Shown: positions 27,759 through 36,611, numbered from the stretch's first letter. The stretch: 53,621 bases of DNA from an uncultured Hellea sp. (GCA_938007935.1 CALLMD010000033.1:1-53621); one strand, 5' to 3'. Program-made: numbers and translations. The notes: generated from the letters alone by a model not told the origin.

Positions 27759-28334
27759 ATGTTTATCCAAACTGAAGATACGCCAAATCCGGCAACTTTA
27801 AAATTCCTTCCGGGCAAAGACGTTACGGGAGAGGGGCAACCGCCTGTTGATATTCAGCGCGGCGAGGATATTTCCACGGCGCCGCTAGCAGAGATGTTAT
27901 TTATGATACCGGATGTCACGCGGGTCTTTTTTGGCAGTGACTATATTTCAGTCACTAAGTCAGACGACGCGCTATGGAAACATCTAAAGCCGGCCGTGCT
28001 TGGCGCGATAATGGATTTTTATGTTGCGGGCGGCGTGCCTTTATTGGAGCAGATTGCCAATGCGGATGTGGAAGAGCGGGTCTATGAAGGTGAAACGCTT
28101 GAAATCGTCGAACAGATTAAAGAGCTTATCGAGCTTCGCGTTCGCCCCGCTGTGGCGCAAGATGGCGGTGATATTGTCTTTAAGCATTTCGACGATGATG
28201 ACGGCGCGGTCTATCTAGAAATGCGCGGAGCCTGCGCGGGATGCCCGAGCTCTACCATGACCTTAAAGTCTGGTATCGAGAATTTGCTTAAACATTATGT
28301 TCCCGAAGTCACCCGGGTCGAGCAAGCCGTCTAA
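27759..28334 (+). CDS. NifU-family Fe-S scaffold/carrier (Nfu)
   Basis: 191 residues. An N-terminal Nfu domain (FIQTEDTPNPATLKFLPG, about 1-90) is joined to a C-terminal NifU domain with the cluster-binding CAGC (Cys159, Cys162). Nfu proteins carry a [4Fe-4S] cluster to target enzymes. MiaB, encoded downstream, is a [4Fe-4S] enzyme and a plausible client (inference). A good AGGAG site precedes ATG 27759. The order nfu-tsaB-rimI-fur-miaB is typical for Alphaproteobacteria. Confidence 0.93.
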   Translation: MFIQTEDTPNPATLKFLPGKDVTGEGQPPVDIQRGEDISTAPLAEMLFMIPDVTRVFFGSDYISVTKSDDALWKHLKPAVLGAIMDFYVAGGVPLLEQIANADVEERVYEGETLEIVEQIKELIELRVRPAVAQDGGDIVFKHFDDDDGAVYLEMRGACAGCPSSTMTLKSGIENLLKHYVPEVTRVEQAV

Positions 28335-28337
28335 ATT

Positions 28338-28940
28338 ATGCGGATTTTAGCGCTGGATACGACGGGGCCGTATTGCACGGTTGCGCTTTGTGATAGCGCC
28401 AAAGTCTTAGCTTATAAGACCGAGAATATTGGACGCGGCCATGCTGAGCGCCTTGCGCCTATGGTCAAAGAGATTATGGACATTGGCGCCCTGACCTCGG
28501 CTGATATTGATAAGCTCGCCGTATGCACGGGGCCTGGCAGTTTCACAGGAACGCGCGTGGCCATGGCTTTTGCCAAAGGTTTTGCCCTGCCGAGAAAACT
28601 CCCTGTTGTGGGATTGTCTTCTCTTGCAATCTGGACGGCGCATTATGATCCGGAAGGTGAAAAGGATATTGTCGCTATTGCCGATGTCAGACGAGGGGAG
28701 CTGTGCTGGTCTGCCATTTTCAAAGGGAAGCTTATCCAAGCGCCGATAACGCAGCCAGCCGAAGAGGCGCGCCGTGCCATTGCTAAGCTTGCGCCCGATA
28801 GAGTTATCGAAGACGGCGTTGTCGATGGCCGCGTTTTAGCTTGGCTAGCTTATGATTTAAGCGCGGATGAATATCCTGCGGAGCCGCTCTATTCGCGCGG
28901 GCCAGATGCTAAACTTCCCGGCGGTATTAGTCCTAAATGA
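28338..28940 (+). CDS. tsaB: tRNA t6A biosynthesis protein TsaB
   Basis: 200 residues, an ASKHA-fold protein that partners TsaD and TsaE in making N6-threonylcarbamoyladenosine at tRNA position 37. Recognisable segments are ILALDTTGPYCTVAL at the N-terminus and GPGSFTGTRVAMAFAKG near 57-73. It is shorter than the E. coli protein (about 230), mainly at the C-terminus, which is usual in this class. It overlaps rimI by ATGA. Confidence 0.92.
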   Translation: MRILALDTTGPYCTVALCDSAKVLAYKTENIGRGHAERLAPMVKEIMDIGALTSADIDKLAVCTGPGSFTGTRVAMAFAKGFALPRKLPVVGLSSLAIWTAHYDPEGEKDIVAIADVRRGELCWSAIFKGKLIQAPITQPAEEARRAIAKLAPDRVIEDGVVDGRVLAWLAYDLSADEYPAEPLYSRGPDAKLPGGISPK

Positions 28941-29365
28941 GCCGCGCTCTACATGCGAAGGACGCTGAGCGTATGGCGCAAATTCATGCCGCTAGTTTTT
29001 TTAAGGGGTGGGACGCGCAGGATATGCACGCCCATATCCAAAAGGATTTGTGTTTTGGACATGGCCGTCCGCTACAAGGATTTATCATTGTCAGCCACGC
29101 AGCTGACCAAGCTGAAATCTTAACGCTTGCGGTTGAGCCTCAGTCAAGAAGACAAGGCCTGGCGAGAAAGCTGTTAGATATTGTAGAGACGGAGCTCTCA
29201 GATCTCGGTGTAGATACGCTCTTTCTAGAAGTCGCTGAAGATAATGATCCCGCGATTACGTTTTATAAGCAGGGCGGTTTTGTCCCCATCGGGAAACGTC
29301 CCGCCTATTATAAACGTGAGAAAGGGCGCGTTGCAGCCCTGACTTTTCGCAAAGGATTGTCCTAA
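28937..29365 (+). CDS. rimI: Ribosomal-protein-alanine N-acetyltransferase RimI-like
   Basis: 142 residues, a GNAT acetyltransferase. The acetyl-CoA loop RRQGLARKLL follows the strand ILTLAV, and FYKQGGFVPIGKRPAYY closes the fold. RimI acetylates the N-terminal alanine of ribosomal protein S18. The assignment rests on fold and on the tsaB-rimI context. Confidence 0.85.
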   Translation: MSRALHAKDAERMAQIHAASFFKGWDAQDMHAHIQKDLCFGHGRPLQGFIIVSHAADQAEILTLAVEPQSRRQGLARKLLDIVETELSDLGVDTLFLEVAEDNDPAITFYKQGGFVPIGKRPAYYKREKGRVAALTFRKGLS

Positions 29366-29405
29366 AAAACTAGACTGTTCGCGCCCAAACGGCTAGGAGA
29401 TCCGC

Positions 29406-29813
29406 ATGGGAAGCTGGATTGAAAAAAAATGTGCTGAGCGTGGTTTGCGCATGACAGATCAGCGTAAAGTGATTGCGAAAGTCTTATCTGATGCGACAGA
29501 TCATCCTGACGCCGAGGAGCTCTATGCCCGCGCCTCAGAGATTGATTCCAATATATCATTAGCAACAGTTTATCGAACCGTGCGCCTCTTTACCGAGGCC
29601 GGCATTATAGAAACACATGACTTTCGAGATGGCCGCGCACGCTATGAAACCGCAGATGATGAGCATCATGACCACCTCATTGATGTCACCACAGGTGATG
29701 TTATTGAATTTGTCGATGAGGAAATTGAAGAGCTTCAAAAACGTATTGCCGCCAAGCTTGGCTATGAACTGGTTGATCATCGGTTAGAGCTTTACGGACG
29801 CAAAATAAAATAA
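29406..29813 (+). CDS. fur: Fur family transcriptional regulator
   Basis: 135 residues. The N-terminal winged helix (about 1-80) includes RMTDQRKVIAKVL and ISLATVYRTVRLFTEAG. The C-terminal dimerisation domain has the metal-site residues EHHDHLID and GDVIEFVDEEIE. It lacks the structural CxxC pairs of many Fur proteins, as alphaproteobacterial Fur/Mur often does. It senses Fe(II) or Mn(II) and represses uptake genes. The tandem gene pair downstream could be a target, but no clear Fur box is seen. Confidence 0.9.
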   Translation: MGSWIEKKCAERGLRMTDQRKVIAKVLSDATDHPDAEELYARASEIDSNISLATVYRTVRLFTEAGIIETHDFRDGRARYETADDEHHDHLIDVTTGDVIEFVDEEIEELQKRIAAKLGYELVDHRLELYGRKIK

Positions 29814-29883
29814 GCGCCTAAAACGAGATTTTTTTATAATTTTTTCGCCTTAAAAGGCATATGTGGCATCCTTCTTGCTGCGT

Positions 29884-29908
29884 AAGACTTCATTAATAAT
29901 GAGGTCTT
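29884..29908 (+). promoter_or_regulatory. Hairpin covering the ribosome binding site of the next gene
   Basis: AAGACTTCAT-taata-ATGAGGTCTT folds into a 10-bp stem with one T-G pair. The GAGG Shine-Dalgarno element (29901-29904), 9 nt before ATG 29914, lies in the 3' arm and would be hidden. An RNA thermometer or protein-binding switch is possible; the same inverted repeat could instead be a DNA operator. Confidence 0.45.
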
Positions 29909-29913
29909 GGATT

Positions 29914-30333
29914 ATGTCCCATTCTAAAAATGCAGTCTTGAAAACAGTTGTTGTTCTATCGCTTATCGGCTGCGCGGTAGGCTTTGCGTCAACAATAGTA
30001 AATTATCAAAATACCAGCGCAGTCCTTGAAAAGTTTGAGGTAAAAACCGCGCCTGTTACGAACGTAGCAAGCGCCGTTACTGACGACGTTCGCAAAAAAA
30101 TCCAACGTCTTGATGTCGACAGTAAAGTCACTGATCTACAGCATAAAACAAAACCTATTGGGCAAAAAATATCAGCGACTATGGCCCCTAAGGTTACGCC
30201 GAGCATGAGAGCCGTTAAAGAGGGTGAACGGCGCATGAGCCTACCCGCAATATTATTGATACTCGTCTTTGGGGGCGTATTTGTTTTTATGGGTATGTCT
30301 GGCCCTGCCTCTCGGCTTGGTGGGCGTCACTAG
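29914..30333 (+). CDS. Small two-TM membrane protein, paralog 1
   Basis: 139 residues, family not recognised. A membrane segment at about 8-25, a charged helical middle containing LDVDSKVTDLQHKTKPIGQKI (about 72-92), and a C-terminal membrane segment starting with MSLPAILLILVFGGVFVFMG. The next gene encodes a protein with the same plan and the same two signature stretches, so the pair arose by duplication. I choose ATG 29914 with GAGG upstream; ATG codons further up are less well placed. Position after fur suggests envelope or metal-stress links, but nothing in the protein shows this. Confidence 0.7.
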   Translation: MSHSKNAVLKTVVVLSLIGCAVGFASTIVNYQNTSAVLEKFEVKTAPVTNVASAVTDDVRKKIQRLDVDSKVTDLQHKTKPIGQKISATMAPKVTPSMRAVKEGERRMSLPAILLILVFGGVFVFMGMSGPASRLGGRH

Positions 30334-30433
30334 GGCGGAAGGATTAAGCTAGAAGTGTTAACGTCTTTGTTTTGTCATATTTTAACTAATTTTTGATATA
30401 GCTCTATTGGTTATAACTGATGAGGAGCGCATA

Positions 30434-30838
30434 ATGTTCCGCTCAATTGCTAAAATTATAAGACTTTCAGCATTCGCCGGGGTGCTTGGGGCAACGGCAT
30501 TTCTTGGTTATGAATATATAAAAACCGAGGATACGGCCCATGTTGTTGAAACCGTTAAAACAGCGACAGAAGCAGGCGCTCAATGGACGGCTGAGCAAAC
30601 GCAGGAGGGGCGTAAAGCTTGGCAAAAGCTAGATATTGAAAGAAAAGTGGATGAGCTTCAGGATAAAGCAAAACCCGCGGGACGAAAAATCACCAAAATT
30701 ATTGATCCAAGCCCTCCAAGCTATGGAGTGAGTGGAGATAACAAATCCCAAATGAGTTTGCCCGCGCTTATCCTTATTTTCGTTTTTGGCAGTGTTTTCG
30801 TATTAATGGGCCGGTTTTCATCTAGCGGTCGATATTAA
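30434..30838 (+). CDS. Small two-TM membrane protein, paralog 2
   Basis: 134 residues, paralog of the preceding product. The N-terminal membrane segment is at about 8-26. The middle has LDIERKVDELQDKAKPAGRKI, and the C-terminal segment MSLPALILIFVFGSVFVLMG aligns closely. The loop between is shorter. GAGGAG lies 7 nt before ATG 30434. The 100-nt gap before it has a weak candidate promoter (TTGTCA, 17 nt, GATATA), so it may be expressed separately from paralog 1. Confidence 0.7.
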   Translation: MFRSIAKIIRLSAFAGVLGATAFLGYEYIKTEDTAHVVETVKTATEAGAQWTAEQTQEGRKAWQKLDIERKVDELQDKAKPAGRKITKIIDPSPPSYGVSGDNKSQMSLPALILIFVFGSVFVLMGRFSSSGRY

Positions 30839-30882
30839 CCACCTCAAAGACTTGCGAAAATTATAATTCTCGCTTATGGGCC

Positions 30883-30900
30883 GCTCACCACTAAGTGAGC
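30883..30900 (+). promoter_or_regulatory. Short hairpin before miaB
   Basis: GCTCAC-CACTAA-GTGAGC, a perfect 6-bp stem that includes the GTG candidate start codon of miaB. It is short enough to be chance, but it overlaps the initiation region. Confidence 0.25.
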
Positions 30901-30906
30901 ATAAAT

Positions 30907-32400
30907 ATGACCGTCCTGTTACCCCGCGATGAAAACGCGTCCCGTAACCTTGACGCTCCGAATTCCGCTAAGGCGGCCAAGGACGACAATGTTACGCCGC
31001 ATAAACCCCGCGACATAAACAAACCCGTTATCGCGAAGGCAGATGACGCTGCGCCCAATACAAATACCAAAAAGGTCTTTATCAAGACCTATGGCTGCCA
31101 GATGAATGTCTATGATAGTGAGCGCATGGCCGATGTGCTTGGTCCCATTGGATATGCTCCTGTTGAAGAACCTAATCACGCTGACCTTGTTATTCTTAAT
31201 ACTTGTCACATTCGTGAGAAAGCGGCCGAGAAAGTCTATTCAGAACTTGGCCGCATTCGAAAATATAAAGAGAGTAATAAACCCGAGATGAAAGTCGCCG
31301 TGGCGGGCTGCGTTGCCCAAGCCGAGGGTGAAGAGATTATGCGCCGCGCCCCCGTTGTGGATATGGTGCTGGGTCCGCAGACTTATCACAAGCTACCGGA
31401 AATGATTGCCAAGGTTCACCGTGGGACGGGCGATGTTCTCGAGACCGAATTTGATACCTTAGAAAAATTTGACGCCCTACCCGAAACGCGTCAGCCCAAA
31501 GGCTTTTCCTCTTTCCTGACTATCCAAGAAGGCTGTGATAAATTCTGCACATTTTGCGTGGTGCCCTATACGCGCGGGGCGGAAGTCTCACGCCCCGTTG
31601 ATCAAATAGTCGCCGAGGCGCGCAATCTCGCCGCCCAAGGCGTGCGCGAAATTACGCTCATCGGGCAAAATGTGGATGCCTATCATAGTACCGGCCCCGA
31701 TGGCGGCGAATGGGGTCTGGGTGCGCTTATCCGTCATGTGGCGCTGATTGGCGGCATAGACCGTCTGCGTTTTACCACATCTCACCCCCGCGATATGGAT
31801 GATAACCTCATCAAGACTTTGGCCGAAGAGCCAAAGCTCATGCCTTATCTGCATTTACCGATACAGGCGGGTTCGAATAAAATACTCCATGCCATGAACC
31901 GCGGTCACACATATGAAGACTATAAAGCCCTCATTGCCAAAATTCGCGCTGCGCGGCCTGATATTGCGCTCTCTGGTGATTTCATCGTCGGCTTCCCTGG
32001 CGAAACCGATGCCGATTTTGAACAGACGATGCGCTGCGTTGAAGAGATTGGCTATGCCAGCTCATTCTCATTTAAATATTCCATTCGTCCCGGCACCCCC
32101 GGCGCGTCCATGCCGCGCCAAGTGCCAGAGGATGTCAAATCCGAGCGCCTAAAGCGCCTGCAAAATTTGCTTTATACCCAGCAAACGGCCTTCAATAAAT
32201 CCCTCATTGGGCGCACGCTTGATGTGCTTGTTGAAAATGGCGGCCGTGATGATGGGCAGCTCTTTGGCCGTGCCCCCTATTTGCAAGGCACCCATTTCCA
32301 CGGTGATGAAAGCTTGGTTGGGCAAATCGTACCTGTACTGATCACGGGCGCAGGGCGGAACTCACTCACGGGTGAGTTGGCGAATACAGAAGTCAGTTAA
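30907..32400 (+). CDS. miaB: tRNA-2-methylthio-N6-dimethylallyladenosine synthase
   Basis: About 497 residues, a radical-SAM methylthiotransferase acting on i6A37 of tRNAs. The N-terminal UPF0004 domain begins [17 protein letters not shown] and holds three cluster cysteines. The radical-SAM motif is [17 protein letters not shown]-terminal TRAM domain ends the protein. There is a ~50-residue polar N-terminal extension, as in other alphaproteobacterial MiaB. ATG 30907 and GTG 30895 are both possible starts; neither has a strong site. Cluster supply may come from the Nfu protein encoded upstream. Confidence 0.95.
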   Translation: MTVLLPRDENASRNLDAPNSAKAAKDDNVTPHKPRDINKPVIAKADDAAPNTNTKKVFIKTYGCQMNVYDSERMADVLGPIGYAPVEEPNHADLVILNTCHIREKAAEKVYSELGRIRKYKESNKPEMKVAVAGCVAQAEGEEIMRRAPVVDMVLGPQTYHKLPEMIAKVHRGTGDVLETEFDTLEKFDALPETRQPKGFSSFLTIQEGCDKFCTFCVVPYTRGAEVSRPVDQIVAEARNLAAQGVREITLIGQNVDAYHSTGPDGGEWGLGALIRHVALIGGIDRLRFTTSHPRDMDDNLIKTLAEEPKLMPYLHLPIQAGSNKILHAMNRGHTYEDYKALIAKIRAARPDIALSGDFIVGFPGETDADFEQTMRCVEEIGYASSFSFKYSIRPGTPGASMPRQVPEDVKSERLKRLQNLLYTQQTAFNKSLIGRTLDVLVENGGRDDGQLFGRAPYLQGTHFHGDESLVGQIVPVLITGAGRNSLTGELANTEVS

Positions 32401-32875
32401 GTATTGAAACATCTTTACAGCACTCAATCAGATTAATCTTGAAGTTATCTGGATTATGTTCTTTGAGACTTACAACAGCATTGCCGTAGCCACCTGGACC
32501 GCTATATAATTTACTAGAGACCTCGAATACATAGAGTTTATTGGGTTCTATCAAAACTTCTTTTGTAGCACCTTTTTGAAATGATAATGGTCGATATGTA
32601 ATTTCAAGAGTATGTTTTCCTGGTTCAATATAAATATTGGCATATTGTTTGTTTTTTAATTGGGCGACTTCAACCCCGTCGACTTTCATCCTTTTTGTAA
32701 GCCCGGTTGGATATGCCTTTACACGCACAAGGGTCACATTTGGTTTGATAGCCAAACTTTGTATTATAGGTTTTTGAGACGTTATTTCGGATGCAGGTTG
32801 AATTTGAGTCGTGCTACAGGACGTGAGAATCAAACTCAGTACAAACAACAATAGATGTTCCAATTTAATTGGCAT
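32393..32875 (-). CDS. Small lipoprotein of unknown function
   Basis: 160 residues with a lipoprotein signal ending LILTSC. The mature part is beta-rich: [15 protein letters not shown] followed by [14 protein letters not shown]. This is the pattern of DUF2846-like or PEGA-like surface lipoproteins. No catalytic residues are visible. ATG 32875 has AGG 6 nt upstream and is preferred over the TTG at 32881. It overlaps the miaB 3' end by 8 nt, convergently. It starts the AT-rich minus-strand block that separates miaB from phoH. Confidence 0.6.
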   Translation of the reverse strand: MPIKLEHLLLFVLSLILTSCSTTQIQPASEITSQKPIIQSLAIKPNVTLVRVKAYPTGLTKRMKVDGVEVAQLKNKQYANIYIEPGKHTLEITYRPLSFQKGATKEVLIEPNKLYVFEVSSKLYSGPGGYGNAVVSLKEHNPDNFKINLIECCKDVSILN

Positions 32876-33067
32876 ATTCAACCTAAGATAATATATATTT
32901 GCAACTTAATTCAAATTGCATTTCAACTTTTACTTTAGAGCAACATGTTCTTTTTTGAAAGCTATATCAATCGTTAATAAAAAATTGAACTCTCAATTTT
33001 GCGGCTTACACGCGAGCACCGAATTTAATAATTTCGCGTATGATATCTTTATGAAAGTCATTCTGAT

Positions 33068-33589
33068 TTATTTGAGTAGCAGGAATATTGTCGCGGTTAT
33101 CAGCATGAGAATTATTGGGTGAAATGTAGATGCAAAACCTACCGCACGCGATAATGGTGATTTTTTATACCCTATCCAAAATAGGACACGGGCGATCAAG
33201 AACCAACACCCCAGTATTGGTAAAAGAGAAGTGGACAATTTTGGAGCAGAAATTGCTAAGCAAATTGTTGCGAGCGTAAAGATAATGACTTGCTCGGTTG
33301 TGTTGCTAATATATCTTAAGGTGATGTCCAGCGCCGTGCCATTTAACGGGGCAGATCCATCAATATTTTGTTTGAAGTGACGTGTTCGCGCAGCCCATGC
33401 GATACCTGCAACAAGCGAAAAAGTTGGCGGAATAAGCGTAATCGCTACAATTTCATTTATCGTGTATTTAGAAAACCAGCCTAAAGAAATTGATAGCCAA
33501 CACCCAATTCCAATAAATGCGGCACTACATATCCAAGCGGTAATAATTCCTTTGAGAACTTTAAATTTGTCACTTGATGTATTCGTCAT
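33068..33589 (-). CDS. MAPEG-like integral membrane protein
   Basis: 173 residues with four to five membrane segments. The second half, with RYISNTTEQVIIFTL and later LIARVLFWIGYKKSPLSRA, fits the MAPEG fold (membrane-associated eicosanoid/glutathione metabolism proteins), where the Asn/Glu and Arg/Tyr positions are conserved. Bacterial MAPEG members are mostly uncharacterised. The assignment is by eye and should be treated as likely, not firm. The 186 nt between this gene and the lipoprotein gene are AT-rich with no gene visible. Confidence 0.55.
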   Translation of the reverse strand: MTNTSSDKFKVLKGIITAWICSAAFIGIGCWLSISLGWFSKYTINEIVAITLIPPTFSLVAGIAWAARTRHFKQNIDGSAPLNGTALDITLRYISNTTEQVIIFTLATICLAISAPKLSTSLLPILGCWFLIARVLFWIGYKKSPLSRAVGFASTFHPIILMLITATIFLLLK

Positions 33590-33627
33590 TGACGTTCTTT
33601 GTAGAATGGTGAAGCAGTGAATTATGA

Positions 33628-34350
33628 CTAATCCGCAACCACGGTTACAATCACGAATAGTCCGTGCATGTCTGGATAATATAGGTTTCCATCTTTATCT
33701 GCGGTTTTCCAGTCAGTTCTGCATGAGCCCGGCAAATAAGGTGTTTTGAACGTTACGGAAATATCGACGGTCTCTCCCGGTGATGTTTCTGGGATAGGCA
33801 CCATGTTCGGGGACGCACAAACTAAACTGGATGGAGGTGTCATCCTCTTTAAGTAACGATCTTTCCAGATTACTTTTCCCGTGTTTTTAACGCGCCAAGT
33901 TTTCACAAATTCGGTATTAATGGGAATGGCCGTGCCATCGGGAATAGTGACATCTTTGATGAAAAGGGTGCTGTCCTCTGGGTCGGCAATATTTTTACTG
34001 ATGTTTGGCGTGGGGCTTTGCGTTTTATTATTCACGATTAACGCTGTTGACCCAATCAGAAAAACAGAGAGGAGGGATAATGGGATAAGCCACTTATTTT
34101 TACGCTTTCGTGAATTGCCCAGATTTTGCTCAGCCTGTTTTGAATTATTTTGCAATTCGTCAAATTGCTCAAGGTTAATACCAAGCGCTTTTGCCATTTT
34201 ATTTTTCGTATCGGGACTTGGGGCTTCCTCCCCATTTATTATTCTGTAAAACTGGGTTTTGCTGACCCCGCTTTCCCAAATGATAAGTTTTGAGAGAACA
34301 TTTCTGTCTTTTTTCGCGGCCTTAAGCGCATCTCTCAAGTTCTTTGACAT
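33628..34350 (-). CDS. HTH - membrane anchor - NBR1 Ig-like domain protein
   Basis: 240 residues in three parts. An XRE-type helix-turn-helix at about 1-70 includes SGVSKTQFYRIINGE. A single membrane segment lies at about 85-105 (WLIPLSLLSVFLIGSTALIV). A C-terminal Ig-like domain at about 128-238 resembles the central domain of eukaryotic NBR1 (TWRVKNTGKVIWKDRYL, then SPGETVDISVTFKTPYLPG). The predicted topology puts the HTH inside and the Ig domain in the periplasm, as in one-component membrane regulators. ATG 34350, with GGGGC upstream, is chosen over a longer 43-codon extension. Target genes are unknown. Confidence 0.7.
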   Translation of the reverse strand: MSKNLRDALKAAKKDRNVLSKLIIWESGVSKTQFYRIINGEEAPSPDTKNKMAKALGINLEQFDELQNNSKQAEQNLGNSRKRKNKWLIPLSLLSVFLIGSTALIVNNKTQSPTPNISKNIADPEDSTLFIKDVTIPDGTAIPINTEFVKTWRVKNTGKVIWKDRYLKRMTPPSSLVCASPNMVPIPETSPGETVDISVTFKTPYLPGSCRTDWKTADKDGNLYYPDMHGLFVIVTVVAD

Positions 34351-34503
34351 TTCATCGCCCCGTTTCCCATTGCCCCGTGTCCAGTGGGGACTTTTCGGTC
34401 GATTTATGAATGATTGGGACAAAAAATTCAATCCCAGGGACATCAATTTGTTTGATTGTGCAATCAGTTTGGGTTTCACATCGACCTCTAAACGGTGCGC
34501 AGG

Positions 34504-34531
34504 GAGCAGTTCTCTTAATTGAGAGCTGCTC
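34504..34531. terminator. Hairpin downstream of nnrU-like gene
   Basis: GAGCAGTTCTC-ttaatt-GAGAGCTGCTC, an 11-bp stem with one G-T pair, between the nnrU-like stop and the HTH-NBR1 gene. The T-rich flank is on the plus side, so termination of the minus-strand operon by it is uncertain. Confidence 0.4.
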
Positions 34532-34539
34532 TTTATCTC

Positions 34540-35109
34540 TTATACGGGTGAAGTGCCAAACAGCTTTACGTGACCACCATGCATAAAGAGGCCGATTAGA
34601 AGCAGGCCAACAATTATGGCTAAGATGTCCCCTAGCGCGGAGGCGGGTTTATCCTTCAAATCCGTTCCGCGCTTATAAGCGCCAATGAGGGAGATGAGCG
34701 CATAGGCAAAGAAGCTGCCAAATAAGAGGAGCTGTTTTAAGTCCCCGCCCATTGCCATATGAAGCCCCGCCCAAATTAAAACACCAAGCATCATCGGATG
34801 CTCAGCTGTGCGTTTTATATACCCCATCGGCATATAAGCGGCAGATAGCAGGATAAAGGCGGGAAGCATAATCATCCACGCGATGTGGTGTAAGTCATGC
34901 GGGGCGACATAAAGCGCAGCGCCGTCTGGGGCTTTGGCATAGCCGATAATCATAGCGATAAAACCAACCAGCGTGATAACTGAATAAAGCCCCATATATT
35001 TGGCTTCGCCTATGGTCTTGCGAATGTCTCTCCCGTCTTCTCGAGAACGCACGGCCGAGAAAAAATGCGGGATGAAAAATAAACTGAGGCCCAATATATA
35101 TAAGGTCAT
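34540..35109 (-). CDS. NnrU family membrane protein
   Basis: 189 residues with about six membrane segments. It matches NnrU proteins: an N-terminal LFFIPHFFSAVR, then LHHIAWMIMLPAFILL and EHPMMLGVLIWAGLHM. NnrU was named from nitric-oxide-related gene clusters in Rhodobacter, but its function is unclear and members occur without denitrification genes. A paralog branch (isoprenoid/carotenoid isomerase-like) shares the fold. It lies 18 nt after the sulfotransferase gene on the same strand, with AGGAC as the ribosome binding site, so the two form an operon. Confidence 0.75.
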   Translation of the reverse strand: MTLYILGLSLFFIPHFFSAVRSREDGRDIRKTIGEAKYMGLYSVITLVGFIAMIIGYAKAPDGAALYVAPHDLHHIAWMIMLPAFILLSAAYMPMGYIKRTAEHPMMLGVLIWAGLHMAMGGDLKQLLLFGSFFAYALISLIGAYKRGTDLKDKPASALGDILAIIVGLLLIGLFMHGGHVKLFGTSPV

Positions 35110-35127
35110 GTGTGTGTCCTTTAGAAG

Positions 35128-36477
35128 CTAAACTTCGATCTTTACGGGAAAGGCATCGTAGTAAAATTTAAAGCGCTCACGGATTTCTTCTGGGGCGACG
35201 CCGAAATGCTCTTTGAGGTTATAACGCACGCGCCCATATTTTCCGCGTGGATGGGCTTTGATGAAATCATCCATTTCTTGCCGCGCTTTGGCGGTTAATT
35301 CCAATTGATGCAAATCGTAAATTTTCTGCACCGTATCCATATCGCCCGCCATAAATTCGTGGAACATAACATCCATGCTTTGCTTAGGCCCCCAGACTTT
35401 GCGGTCACGCACGCATACTTTAAGCAAGGCTTCAATACGGTCTGTCCAATAGTCCAAGACCCATTTTGGATCGACGGAGTTTCGTAGAATACGGTGGCCA
35501 TATGCAATCATTGTGGCGGTGGACTGAATGACGGCGACAGGGTCACGATGGGTGATAATGGCCGTGGCATCAGGGAAGACTTTTTTCAGGACAGGTAATT
35601 GTTCTGGGTTTTGGACGCATTTTAAAACCCAGCTCTTATTTGGGTTATCGCCTTTAGCAGTGCGTTCAATCTGTAATAATTTCAGGACAGTTTTTAAATA
35701 TTCGTAATGCGGGGTTTGATCTTTGCCGAAATAATAATCGCGGTAACCCGGCACCATTGACGTCCATTCAAATTGGTTGCAGCCAAAATCAAAGGTCATG
35801 AGTTCAAGCTCTTCATGAATATGGTCCGGGTTCATTGGGTGCATAGCCGCAAGGTCCGGCCCCATGATTTGCATGCCTGACCAGCGCGCCGAGCAGCGCA
35901 AATAGCGCGGGTCATTTTCTTTAAGCGAGTCTCCGCTTTTCAAAAAACGGGTGAGGGCGCGAGTGCTAAATTTTAAGCCCGCACTCGCCGTTTCCATGCC
36001 GGGCGCATGAAAGGGTTCTTGCGCAACCCATAGCGGCAGAGAGTGAAAGCGTGAGTCTGCTGCTAAGAGATTGACCAAATGCGTGGTGCCCGAACGCGGC
36101 AGTCCTGAAACAGAGAGCGGCTTGGTCAGCTTTGTGGTTTTTAGCTCTGGCGTTTTTTTTATACGGTCATGAATGATCAGATGATTACTGGCGCAGCGCA
36201 CCAGGTCTTTAAAGCATTGTTGCCGCCCAACGCCAGACAGGCCGTCGTCACTTGCATAATCATCGAGAAGAACTTGCAAGGCTTCATAGAAAGGCCGCGG
36301 TCCAAAATCAGACAAACCAGTGGCTTCTTTAGCCGCTGTTAAAACTGCACCTTGGGTGAAAGTTACTTTAGCGTTTTTACTTGAATTGATAGCGAGCTTT
36401 TGGAGGCGGGTAAGCCGAGGGGCCGCCAAGTCATCAAAAATAATATCTTCTGGTCTTTTTGTTTTAGTTCCTGCCAT
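35128..36477 (-). CDS. Sulfotransferase family protein
   Basis: 449 residues. The PAPS 5'-phosphosulfate-binding loop is GLPRSGTTHL at about 125-134. The 3'-phosphate-binding stretch IITHRDPVAVIQSTATM follows in the usual order. The family moves sulfate from PAPS to hydroxyl groups of carbohydrates, lipids or small molecules; the acceptor cannot be read from the sequence. A GGAGGGG site precedes the ATG. It is the first gene of the two-gene operon with the NnrU-like protein. Confidence 0.85.
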   Translation of the reverse strand: MAGTKTKRPEDIIFDDLAAPRLTRLQKLAINSSKNAKVTFTQGAVLTAAKEATGLSDFGPRPFYEALQVLLDDYASDDGLSGVGRQQCFKDLVRCASNHLIIHDRIKKTPELKTTKLTKPLSVSGLPRSGTTHLVNLLAADSRFHSLPLWVAQEPFHAPGMETASAGLKFSTRALTRFLKSGDSLKENDPRYLRCSARWSGMQIMGPDLAAMHPMNPDHIHEELELMTFDFGCNQFEWTSMVPGYRDYYFGKDQTPHYEYLKTVLKLLQIERTAKGDNPNKSWVLKCVQNPEQLPVLKKVFPDATAIITHRDPVAVIQSTATMIAYGHRILRNSVDPKWVLDYWTDRIEALLKVCVRDRKVWGPKQSMDVMFHEFMAGDMDTVQKIYDLHQLELTAKARQEMDDFIKAHPRGKYGRVRYNLKEHFGVAPEEIRERFKFYYDAFPVKIEV

Positions 36478-36611
36478 CTCTATCCCCTCCCATTTTCTTT
36501 AGCTTAGGTAGAATAATCCCTGATGCCAAGCGTGAAGCGGTTAGATGAATGTCCGATAATGTCTGTAAATCGCCTCTGGTTTTCGGTAGAAAAAAAGCCT
36601 AATTGACCGAT

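Noticed and set aside
29834..29839. TATAAT as -10 element after fur
   Set aside because: Lies in a T-rich run without a matching -35; the TATAAT is probably by chance.
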